Positions 43,971-51,903 of a DNA stretch of 64,000 bases are shown piece after piece. The notes beneath the pieces were generated by a model that had not been told where the DNA came from, did not search any database, and saw nothing but the letters and a program-made list of their open reading frames with translations. Each line of letters starts with the position of its first letter. Positions within the stretch are counted from its first letter, which is position 1. The stretch comes from CAVRXT01 sp963725655. Lineage in GTDB: Bacteria; Acidobacteriota; Terriglobia; Acidiferrales; UBA7541. Both the position numbers and the translations under genes were made by a program. The stretch lies in the NCBI GenBank assembly GCA_963725655.1, contig CAVRYY010000003.1, forward strand, positions 372,001-436,000, in the 5' to 3' direction.

Positions 43971-45128
43971 ATGCGCAAGCATCTAACGAATTGTCTGTGG
44001 CCGCTGGCTTTGGCGTCGATCGCTCTACTCTTCGCTCCCTCGGCGCAGTCGCAAAGTCCGGCCGTGGAAAAGAAGAAAGTGATCTTCGATCAGGACGCCG
44101 ATGGTGTGATCGGCGGAAACGAAAACCCCCTGGTCATGTTGCTCCAGGCCGATAACGTCGATGTGCTCGGCGTTACCGTCATGACCGGAAACGGTTGGCT
44201 TAAGCAGGAAACCGCGGACGTTCTAAAACTTCTCGAATTAATGAACCGCCCCGACGTCCCGGTTTACATGGGTTCGGAATTCCCTCTGGTTCAGACCCGC
44301 GAGGAACTTTGGCTGCTAGCCAAACTATATGGCGGAAATCGCAACGACGCTTTCCTTGGAGCCTATGCTGAAAATAATTCCGGTCCGGACGTCGTCACGC
44401 CGCCGCCTGGGGGCTTTTCGAAACTCAAAGCTCAGCCAGGCCATGCCGCGGAGTTCATGATCAAGACCATTCGCGAGAATCCCCACCAGGTGATTCTCTA
44501 TTGCGGTGGCGCGCTCACCAACGTGGCCCTGGCGATCAGCATTGCCCCGGACATTATTCCCCTGACCAAGGAAGTAGTCTTCATGGGCACCAGCCCAGCC
44601 TATCAACCGAAAACGGTGAACGTAATTTACGATCCGGAGTCGGCAAAAATTGTTCTTCGCGCCCCTTGGCCAAAGCTCACCCTCGTCACCGTGGACATCT
44701 CCGAAAAAGTGCACATGAGCCCGGAACTGGTGCAAGCCATCGTCAACGGCAAGAATAAGCCGATCGCCGATTTGCACCGCGAACTGGTGCTCCAGCCCTA
44801 TCAGCAAGGCCATCATTCATACTGGTTCCGCATGCCGGACGAACTCGAGGCCGCCTACATCATCGATCCATCCATCTTCACCGAGTCGCGCCGCTATTAC
44901 GTGGACATCGATACCATGCAAGGAATGGATTACGGTGCGTCCATCTTCTGGGATGAATTTGCCAAGGGCTATCGCGGCGAACCATGGCCCGAAACTCCAT
45001 CGACCAAGGCCCAAAAGCCTTTGCCTCCGCCTAATGCCAGAGTCGCCGACGTTCTTTGGGACTTTGATATCGAGCGTTTCAAGAAGCTGTTCGTAGATCT
45101 AATGACTCGTCCCCAACGCGGGCGCTAA
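43971..45128 (+). CDS. Nucleoside hydrolase-like protein 4, Sec-exported, non-canonical metal motif
   Basis: 385 aa, with GAGGG before the ATG. A Sec signal covers residues 1-27 (ALASIALLFAPSAQSQS). The metal motif reads FDQDADGVIGGNENP, the most altered of the set, with Asn where the others keep a late Asp. GGALTNVALAISIAPDII and VVFMGTSP follow, and FRMPDELEAAYIIDPSIFT is retained. It belongs with proteins 2 and 3. It uses a different export route from proteins 1 and 3, which argues that each was recruited separately. Confidence 0.78.
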   Translation: MRKHLTNCLWPLALASIALLFAPSAQSQSPAVEKKKVIFDQDADGVIGGNENPLVMLLQADNVDVLGVTVMTGNGWLKQETADVLKLLELMNRPDVPVYMGSEFPLVQTREELWLLAKLYGGNRNDAFLGAYAENNSGPDVVTPPPGGFSKLKAQPGHAAEFMIKTIRENPHQVILYCGGALTNVALAISIAPDIIPLTKEVVFMGTSPAYQPKTVNVIYDPESAKIVLRAPWPKLTLVTVDISEKVHMSPELVQAIVNGKNKPIADLHRELVLQPYQQGHHSYWFRMPDELEAAYIIDPSIFTESRRYYVDIDTMQGMDYGASIFWDEFAKGYRGEPWPETPSTKAQKPLPPPNARVADVLWDFDIERFKKLFVDLMTRPQRGR

Positions 45129-45171
45129 AGCCGCGCACCGTTAAGGGTTTTTCACTTCAGGAGCACATCGC

Positions 45172-46104
45172 ATGCGCAGGGTAATTATCGATACCGACAC
45201 CGCAACCGACGACGCCGTGGCGCTGCTCCTCGCCCTTCGCGCTCCGGACGTTCAGATTGAAGCCATCACCATCGTCGTCGGCAACGTGGATTTCGATCAG
45301 GAAGCGGAAAACGCGCTGTATACAATTCAAATGGCCGGCCGCTCCGGCCAGGTTCCGGTTTACCTCGGCGCGCGCCAACCTATGTTGCATTCTTATCATT
45401 CCACGGTTACCAACGTTCATGGTGTCGATGGCATGAGCAATTCGTTTTTCCCAAAAGCCAAACAGCGGCCCGAACGCCAACACGCGGTGGATGCGATCAC
45501 CTCGATCGTGAATAAGTATCCCGGCGAAGTCACCCTGTTTGCTATCGGGGGATTCACCAATGTGGCTCTCGCGTTGCAGAATCAATCCGTGCGCGAGAAT
45601 CTCGCCGCCATCCACTTCATGGGCGGCTCTTACATGTTCTGCGGGAACATCACTCCGGCCGCCACCTATAACGCCTGGGTTGACCCCGAGGCTACTCGCA
45701 TCATGATTCGGTCCGGTGTCCCTTTATGGATGACGGGATTCGACGTCACCTATCGCTATTCCATTTTCACCGATGGGGACTACGATCAAGTCGCTAAGCT
45801 CGGAACTCCCCTCGCCAAATTCTTCTGGGATATCAACCGTGTTCGCCGCGTGTTCTGTAAGGAGGTCCAGCACATGGCGGGCTCGAACCACCCCGATTCG
45901 CTCTGCGTCGCCACCTTCATCGATCCCTCGATCATCACAAAAACGGTGCAACGCGCCGCCGATTCAGAAGTGTCCGGAGAGCTCACCAGCGGAATGATCG
46001 TTATCGACGAACTCGGAATCTGGAAGAGAAAACCAAACGTAACGATTTGCGTCACCGCGGACGAGGCAAGATTCAAAGCTCTAGTAATGAAATCGCTGAG
46101 TTAG
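45172..46104 (+). CDS. Nucleoside hydrolase family protein 5, cytoplasmic, canonical
   Basis: 310 aa, the usual family length, with AGGAG before the ATG and no signal peptide. The metal motif is intact: VIIDTDTATDDAVAL (residues 4-18). FAIGGFTNVALAL (about 122), IHFMGGSYM (about 146) and NHPDSLCVATFIDPSIIT with the late Asp (about 240) complete the site. It is an IU-type N-ribohydrolase, the only clearly canonical cytoplasmic one here. It is the last gene of the operon. Confidence 0.88.
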   Translation: MRRVIIDTDTATDDAVALLLALRAPDVQIEAITIVVGNVDFDQEAENALYTIQMAGRSGQVPVYLGARQPMLHSYHSTVTNVHGVDGMSNSFFPKAKQRPERQHAVDAITSIVNKYPGEVTLFAIGGFTNVALALQNQSVRENLAAIHFMGGSYMFCGNITPAATYNAWVDPEATRIMIRSGVPLWMTGFDVTYRYSIFTDGDYDQVAKLGTPLAKFFWDINRVRRVFCKEVQHMAGSNHPDSLCVATFIDPSIITKTVQRAADSEVSGELTSGMIVIDELGIWKRKPNVTICVTADEARFKALVMKSLS

Positions 46105-46170
46105 AACCATCGAACCCGTCGGCAACCGATCCCGCCTGGCGAGATCTCAGGGCGATGTGGTCCGAGTGGG

Positions 46171-46539
46171 TCAGTGAACTTTCCGAAGCACGTCTTCTAC
46201 TTTGTCGAGCAACGCGGCTGCCGCGAAGGGCTTGGGAAACACCTCAAATTGTTCGAGCGACATCCGGTTTTGAACCCGATCATCGTCAATCAGCCCGCCC
46301 ACCATAAGCACCGGTAGTCCCTTACACTTGGTGCGCAGGAATACCGCCGCGTCATAACCCGAAATGCTTTCAATGTAGGAGTGGATTACTAACAGATCCG
46401 GCGTCGCCTGTTTCAGCCTGTCGATAGCCGCTCCCAAGTCACCCGCCGGCAAAACCGTATAGCCGCTGTTCTCCAATATTTCTTTAATCACGGAACGCAC
46501 AATTGGATCAGAAGTGAGAAGTAAAATCGTTGCTTTCAT
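46171..46539 (-). CDS. Stand-alone receiver-like protein lacking the phosphoryl-accepting Asp
   Basis: 122 aa from MKATILLL; a longer frame has no better start. The CheY-like fold is clear: ILLLTSDPIVRSVIKEIL (acidic pocket Asp), a central strand PDLLVIHSYIES, LPVLMVGG, and EVFPKPF with the conserved Lys. At the end of the central strand, where the phosphorylated Asp should be, there is His (VIH). It is therefore a pseudo-receiver that cannot be phosphorylated in the normal way. There is no kinase gene nearby. Confidence 0.78.
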   Translation of the reverse strand: MKATILLLTSDPIVRSVIKEILENSGYTVLPAGDLGAAIDRLKQATPDLLVIHSYIESISGYDAAVFLRTKCKGLPVLMVGGLIDDDRVQNRMSLEQFEVFPKPFAAAALLDKVEDVLRKVH

Positions 46540-46619
46540 CGCTGGGTGTCCCGGTTCCTCGCATTGTTTGGTTACGATAGGAATTATGCCACTACGCATT
46601 ACTGGGTTACCACATCGCC

Positions 46620-47363
46620 TCAGCTTCCCTGTGACTGGCTAGCGGCGCTGTGCACCAACTGCTGCTGGACTTGACCGCCCGCAGCGCTTTCCAGGAACCA
46701 CCCGATGAACGCTGTCCACAATCCATTGACGACGTTGCCCCGCAGCGCCTGCCATACCCCCACCATAATAAGAAGGAAGCCGAAGAACCGGCCGGTGCTG
46801 GCAGCGATCAAGCTGGCGCGTCGGAAGTTCTTGTCGAATTCCCAAATAATGGCGCGAAAAACTCGGCCACCATCGAGTGGGAATGCCGGGATGAGGTTGA
46901 AGACTCCGAGGATGCAGTTGATAAGCGCGAGATACTTGACCACCGCCAGTACCGATGGAATTTGCGCGACCAGTGGCTCTGAAGCGTAAAAGAGCGCCGC
47001 GAGCGCGAGGCTGGTGAGTGGTCCAACAACCGCAATCAGAAATTCGGCCACGGCATTTCCTGGTTCCCCAACAATCTGGGAGACTCCGCCAAAAATGAAT
47101 AACGTTATCCGGCTAACCGCGATCTTGTAGCGCAGGGCCACCCAGGAATGGGCCAGCTCATGCACGACGATACTCACGAAAAATAGGATGGCCGTCACCG
47201 CCCCCATCAGCCAGTATTGGCCGCTGGTCCCACTCTTCAATTCAGCCGGATAATAGTTCACGGCCAACGTCCACGTGGTCAGCGCGGCGATTAGGAACCA
47301 CGAGTAGTCCAATTCGATGGGAATTCCCAGAAGGCGTCCGATGGGGATGGTGTGGCGAAACAC
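46620..47363 (-). CDS. Site-2 protease-family (M50) membrane metalloprotease
   Basis: 247 aa with about six membrane segments. The zinc motif HELAH is in the second hydrophobic core (FFVSIVVHELAHSWVAL, about residue 68) and the third ligand in FNLIPAFPLDGGR (about 155). N-terminal GRLLGIPIELDYSWFLIA is typical of the SpoIVFB/Rv1417-like group; the C-terminal CBS pair found in many relatives is absent. It cleaves membrane-embedded substrates, which are unknown here. It is followed by the receiver-like gene, with an 80-nt gap. Confidence 0.88.
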   Translation of the reverse strand: MFRHTIPIGRLLGIPIELDYSWFLIAALTTWTLAVNYYPAELKSGTSGQYWLMGAVTAILFFVSIVVHELAHSWVALRYKIAVSRITLFIFGGVSQIVGEPGNAVAEFLIAVVGPLTSLALAALFYASEPLVAQIPSVLAVVKYLALINCILGVFNLIPAFPLDGGRVFRAIIWEFDKNFRRASLIAASTGRFFGFLLIMVGVWQALRGNVVNGLWTAFIGWFLESAAGGQVQQQLVHSAASQSQGS

Positions 47364-47792
47364 AATTCACCTCGCTTGCCGCGAAAGACGACCCTCGCGT
47401 TCATGTGATGGGCGCCGCTTTTCGCGTATCGTGCTCTTGGTCAAATGGCCAGTGGTCGTACTGTGCGAGAGAGGTGACGACCCCGGCATCTTCGTCCCGG
47501 TCATCACAGCGCGTATGGTCAGAGCGCGTCGAGCCTCGGCACCAAAGGCGACGGGTTATTGTGCGCAAAGACTGGTTGAATCCTACTCCAGGCGGAGTTG
47601 ATGTCAAGTCTGGCCCGGTCAAACCACCCGAGCGAGAGGACTGCACTGCTCAGGTTAGTGGGGCGGCCCGGTAAGCGGCTTACAGGCGGTGGATTGGAGG
47701 AGCGCAGTCTCACAGTGTCCAATTAGAAATACTTGGGAGCACGAAGCACTGGCTGCAGGCAGCCGCTCACCGTTGGTAGCATGAGATACATC
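47364..47792. other. Intergenic stretch with no gene recognised
   Basis: 429 nt between the site-2 protease start and the TonB receptor stop. Short frames exist, but none has family motifs or a ribosome-binding site. It probably holds the protease promoter and the receptor terminator, neither of which stands out. Confidence 0.4.
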
Positions 47793-50700
47793 TCAGAAAT
47801 AAAATTTCAATCCAAATTGAAGCTGGCGCTCCGTGTTTGCAGTAGAAGACACTACCCCGAAATTTGGGTCCTCTATATTACTATCCGGCGTCGCGAATAC
47901 GGGGGTATTCGTCACGTTGAATGCTTCCGCTCGAAATTCGAAACGCCTGGTTTCGTTAAAGGAAAAAGACCGGAAGATGGAAAGGTCGAGATTCCGGTTC
48001 CAATCAGCGCGCAGGCTATTTCGCCCCATATTGCCGTAGGTAAAGGGAGCCGGGTTCTCAAAGGCGTTGATATTCAAAGGCTCAATCTTGGTTCCGCCCA
48101 GGTATGGATTCCCGACTATATCGGCGCGTTCGACGCCATACAGATTATTGGTATTGGGAATTGTTGGGTCGGTCTGGACGTCATAACGGGGACCACTGTC
48201 CAGAGACACGATGCCATTGATTTGCCAGTTGCCAATCACATGATTCACAAAGCCGCTCGAGGTGCTGAATCGCCGGCCAGACCCAAACGGTAGTGGAATC
48301 ACAAAGCTTCCAGCGAAAATATTCGTCAGATCGTGGCTCGCAGGGCCCCGATCCTGACTCAAATTGTACGGGTTCTGAATGTCGCAATCAGCGAACAGCC
48401 CGTCACAGCCGGTAACCATCGCCTTCGACCACGTGTACGCAAGTGTTCCGGCGAACCCGGCTTGGGACCGGAATTGCGAAGAGATCTGCAGACCGTTGTA
48501 ACTGCTGCCCCCGATGCTTTCGGTGTAGTTCATCGGCAGGATATACGGGTAAGGCGCCCGTAGCTGGGGATCGCCAGGCCCGGGTGTTGGCGCCGAGTTT
48601 GCGGTGATATCCGTGGCGATCCGCGCGTTACGCGAACCCACATAATTAATTGTCGCGGTGGCGCCGGTGGCCATCTCTCTCTGAAATCCAAAATTGTATT
48701 GATCCGAGTAGCCGACCTTGAGGTGCGGATCGGTATAAGAATTCACGTTGAGGGGCGAAAATGGGCTGGAAGCCGGCTCAATCGGTCCGGCACCCAGGTT
48801 GAGCGGGTCGTTACCCAGGCCGGTGGGCAATCCGAGGTTCAGGTTATTCGGCGCGGCCACGAACGCCACGTTGGGCCACGCCTGAGTATAGTTAGATTGA
48901 TTTTCCGTCATTCCCGACCAGTTATCGTAGAACCTGCCGTATCCGCCATGCATAACGGTTTTGTCCATCAAACGATAGGCAAACCCGATTCTCGGTTGAA
49001 AGTTACTGTAGTCGTCATGATTGATCTTTCCGTTTGATGCGACGGTCACGTGCGCCGGCAGAGTCCCTCCGGGAACGCAAGGCGCACCCTGAGTGGGAGA
49101 ACAGGCGGGAGCTGGATTCTGTAGAATGTAAGTACCATTGCTGAAGTCGAAGTTACCGGTAATGTTGCTGCCGTTAGATGGGGTACCTTGGCGTGGATTT
49201 ACGGTGACGTCGTAGCGCAAGCCCACATTGATAGTGAGCTTGTCGTTTACTCTCCACTGATCCTGGAAATAGCCCCCGACGACTTTTCCTCCATGGAGGA
49301 GGGAGTAAACGTTGTCGACTTCCGCGTAGGTGGGAACGCCGAGCATCATGGACGCGAGCGCATCGCCTCCGTTGCCATTTCCGTCAGCGGTTTGTGGCGC
49401 ATCGTAGTCGTCCTCGGAGCCGTAGAACGGCTGTGTCCAACCGTCGCTCGCCAGGCTGGCGCCCATCCGGAAAGTATGCCGCCCATAAATCTTCGAGTAG
49501 TCACCGCGGTACTCCCAGATATTTGAGTAATGCAGCTTGCCGACATAGTCTCCGCCGTTTATGTAACCGGCGACGAACATCGAAGGGATCAGATCGCCGC
49601 CAAACTTTTCGTGATTGTAGAAAGCGGCGGCAAAGCCGGAGTTCTGCAGGAAGTCCGCCGGAGCGTTTGCAAAATGTGGGACATTGTTGAACTGCGCGGA
49701 TACACGCCCAAACGTGAGTTGCAGTACGGATGTTGGCCCGAAGGTGTGGTTCCAGCCTACCGCGACGTTGAAGTTGTTGCTCTGGGTGTCTGAGACTAAG
49801 CCGGGGAAACCGCCGGAAGCGGTGTCCGGTTGCCACGCCGCGGTATAACGGCCAAAAACGCGGTCGTTGGCGCCGATTTGTTCGTCGCCACGGATGGAAA
49901 TTTGATCTTGGCGAATAATCGTCGGAGTGGTATCTCGTCCGTTGAAGCTGGGGTTGCCGGTGTTAATCGGGGCGGGGAACAGTGTCTTCGCGTAGTTGAG
50001 CATCGTTGCATTCAGCAGGCTCGCAGGAATTATATCGCAGGGAGTTCCCGCTGCCTGGATTCCGCTGGCATTTGCAGGGAGCGCGGCCCCGGAGCCAGAG
50101 CACATAAAGGGCTGACGATCGTATCCGGTGGCGCTGTTGGGGTCAGGAACCGAACTATATGGGTTAAATAATTGTGTCCCCTGGCTCTCGAGATTGCTGA
50201 AATCGCCGCCTAGCTGCGCCGGAGTTGGAGTGAGGAATAGATTGTTCGACGCGGTGTGGTTTCTAAATCCTTCGTAAGAGACATAGAAGAAAGTCTTATT
50301 GCGGCCGTTGTAGTGCGGCAAAATTACTGGGCCACCGATCGCTCCGCCAAATTGGTTTTGTTTCAGCGGAGTCCTCACCGGATTAAAATAATTGGCCGCG
50401 TCAAGATCGTCGTTACGGATAAATTCCCAGGCATCCCCGTGGTAGTGATTGGTTCCGGATTTGGTGACCACGTTTACGATTCCACCCAGCACTTGTCCGA
50501 ACTGGGCTTCGTCGTTGTGCGACTGCAGCTTGAACTCCTGGATGTCGTCGAGCGTTGGCTGTACCGCATAGGTGTCACGGATCGAGCCATAGTTATTGAT
50601 GCCATCCAGCAAAAACATATTGCTTCGATTGTTTTGTCCATTGACGGCGGGAAAGACCACGGTTCCGAGGGGGTTGCCGATGCCGCCACCGCCCGCATTG

Positions 50701-51239
50701 CCCGAACTGTTGGCCGGACTCACTCCCGGCCCGAGAAGTAAAAGCTCCGTGAAATTGCGGCCATTCAGCGGCAGGGCATTCACTTCACTGGTCCCGATCA
50801 CTGTCCCCAGTTCGGCGGTGGAGGTCTCGACTTCAACGCCGGTGGCGGAGACTTGCACCGTGCTTTCGGCGGCGCCAACTTTCAGATCGAAGCTGATCGT
50901 GGCAGTCTGATTCACTGAAAGCACAAAAGCGGCCGATTTCTCGGTCGCAAAACCGGTCTGCGACACCGAAACGGTGTAATCTCCCGGCGTGATATCGACC
51001 AACGAGTAGTTTCCTGTGGAGTTGCTGGTAGTCGTTTGGGTGAACCCGGTCTTTGTATTCGTCAGTACGATGCTCGCGCCCGGCACCACCGCTCCGGAAG
51101 CGTCGCGGATGGTTCCGTTGAGAGCCGCAGCGGCGTTTCCGGCCTGAGCTGCCGCCGAGGGCGCAAAGGTGAGCGAAAGGGCCAAACCGAAAACTATGCA
51201 CGTGAGCATTTTGAACGAGCGAGAAACGGAAGCATGCAT
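47793..51239 (-). CDS. Oar-like TonB-dependent outer-membrane receptor
   Basis: 1148 aa from MHASVSRS, with GGGGGAA before the ATG. The signal peptide is MLTCIVFGLALSLTF through SAAAQA (about residue 33). A carboxypeptidase-regulatory-like domain follows (LNGTIRDASGAVVPGASI, then STGNYSLVDITPGDYTVSV). The plug has ALPLNGRNFTELLLLGPGV (about 155), and the barrel ends in KFYF. It is a paralogue of the receptor at 27399-30860, but in a different regulon: an ATTGG-N5-CCAAT site lies 39 nt upstream. It is probably co-regulated with the mutarotase and beta-helix genes behind it. Confidence 0.93.
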   Translation of the reverse strand: MHASVSRSFKMLTCIVFGLALSLTFAPSAAAQAGNAAAALNGTIRDASGAVVPGASIVLTNTKTGFTQTTTSNSTGNYSLVDITPGDYTVSVSQTGFATEKSAAFVLSVNQTATISFDLKVGAAESTVQVSATGVEVETSTAELGTVIGTSEVNALPLNGRNFTELLLLGPGVSPANSSGNAGGGGIGNPLGTVVFPAVNGQNNRSNMFLLDGINNYGSIRDTYAVQPTLDDIQEFKLQSHNDEAQFGQVLGGIVNVVTKSGTNHYHGDAWEFIRNDDLDAANYFNPVRTPLKQNQFGGAIGGPVILPHYNGRNKTFFYVSYEGFRNHTASNNLFLTPTPAQLGGDFSNLESQGTQLFNPYSSVPDPNSATGYDRQPFMCSGSGAALPANASGIQAAGTPCDIIPASLLNATMLNYAKTLFPAPINTGNPSFNGRDTTPTIIRQDQISIRGDEQIGANDRVFGRYTAAWQPDTASGGFPGLVSDTQSNNFNVAVGWNHTFGPTSVLQLTFGRVSAQFNNVPHFANAPADFLQNSGFAAAFYNHEKFGGDLIPSMFVAGYINGGDYVGKLHYSNIWEYRGDYSKIYGRHTFRMGASLASDGWTQPFYGSEDDYDAPQTADGNGNGGDALASMMLGVPTYAEVDNVYSLLHGGKVVGGYFQDQWRVNDKLTINVGLRYDVTVNPRQGTPSNGSNITGNFDFSNGTYILQNPAPACSPTQGAPCVPGGTLPAHVTVASNGKINHDDYSNFQPRIGFAYRLMDKTVMHGGYGRFYDNWSGMTENQSNYTQAWPNVAFVAAPNNLNLGLPTGLGNDPLNLGAGPIEPASSPFSPLNVNSYTDPHLKVGYSDQYNFGFQREMATGATATINYVGSRNARIATDITANSAPTPGPGDPQLRAPYPYILPMNYTESIGGSSYNGLQISSQFRSQAGFAGTLAYTWSKAMVTGCDGLFADCDIQNPYNLSQDRGPASHDLTNIFAGSFVIPLPFGSGRRFSTSSGFVNHVIGNWQINGIVSLDSGPRYDVQTDPTIPNTNNLYGVERADIVGNPYLGGTKIEPLNINAFENPAPFTYGNMGRNSLRADWNRNLDLSIFRSFSFNETRRFEFRAEAFNVTNTPVFATPDSNIEDPNFGVVSSTANTERQLQFGLKFYF

Positions 51240-51277
51240 AATTCCCCCTTCAACACGGAAGCTGGAAGCCAAGCGAA

Positions 51278-51292
51278 ATTGGTCGAGCCAAT
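51278..51292. promoter_or_regulatory. FadR-type operator of the second regulon, copy A
   Basis: ATTGGTCGAGCCAAT, 13 of 15 identical to the perfect site at 59217-59231, located 39 nt before the TonB receptor start. Confidence 0.6.
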
Positions 51293-51338
51293 ACCGCGAA
51301 AAGTAGCACCGGCCGATCTTGGCTGTCAAGCGGTATTG
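51289..51338. repeat. 9-bp inverted repeat upstream of the TonB receptor gene
   Basis: CAATACCGC (51289-51297) and GCGGTATTG (51330-51338), perfect arms 32 bases apart, partly overlapping operator copy A. It could be a second regulator's paired half-sites or a stem; no function can be assigned. Confidence 0.4.
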
Positions 51339-51461
51339 TCCCGGCGGGTTGCCTGGATGTGCTGTTTAGGTTCCGTATAGCACCGAACGCTCCAGCTCGG
51401 CGAATTCACGGGTGATTTCCTGGCAGTCCAATTTGGCCGTACCATTCGGTGTTTCCACGCC

Positions 51462-51875
51462 CTACGGATTGTGATAGACCTCTTGCATTTTCGCCCAGGA
51501 TTTCTCACCGGCCAGCGGAACTTGCAGAGGATCGGTCATCGACAACCATTTCTGATTGCGCGGTTCAGCGGAGAGCTTCGCCATGTCGCCCGCGTAGTCA
51601 GCGCCGGTGTAGTCGTAGTAGCCGAAAAGATAGTATTTCCCGTCATCGAGCTGGTGAATGAAAATCGAGAAATTGTGCATGTGGTATTTCGTCAGTAAGT
51701 CGCGGACGCCGGCGTTGGATGCGGCGTGCAAAGCCTCGTACGCGCTGATCTGATCGGGTTTGATTCCGATCACCATGCCCACGCGCTGCACGTGCGCGCT
51801 TTCATTTTGGCCGTACAGTGCTGCTGTACCCATCGCCACCGCCGCTGCGATTATTATCAATAGGATTGTTTTCAT
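51462..51875 (-). CDS. Exported L-rhamnose mutarotase-like protein
   Basis: 137 aa from MKTILLI, with GAGGGA before the ATG. The signal peptide is residues 1-22 (IIIAAAVAMGTAALYG). The mature part has the small alpha/beta-barrel layout of RhaM: VQRVGMVIGIKPDQISAYEALH, then HNFSIFIHQLDDGKYYLFGYY and a C-terminal WAKMQEVYH; each is shown only in part. RhaM interconverts rhamnose anomers, normally in the cytosol. An exported version next to a beta-helix protein suggests anomer handling or sugar binding during breakdown of a rhamnose-containing glycan. Confidence 0.82.
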   Translation of the reverse strand: MKTILLIIIAAAVAMGTAALYGQNESAHVQRVGMVIGIKPDQISAYEALHAASNAGVRDLLTKYHMHNFSIFIHQLDDGKYYLFGYYDYTGADYAGDMAKLSAEPRNQKWLSMTDPLQVPLAGEKSWAKMQEVYHNP

Positions 51876-51903
51876 TGGTTCCCTCGAACGCGTTTTGAAG
51901 ATG

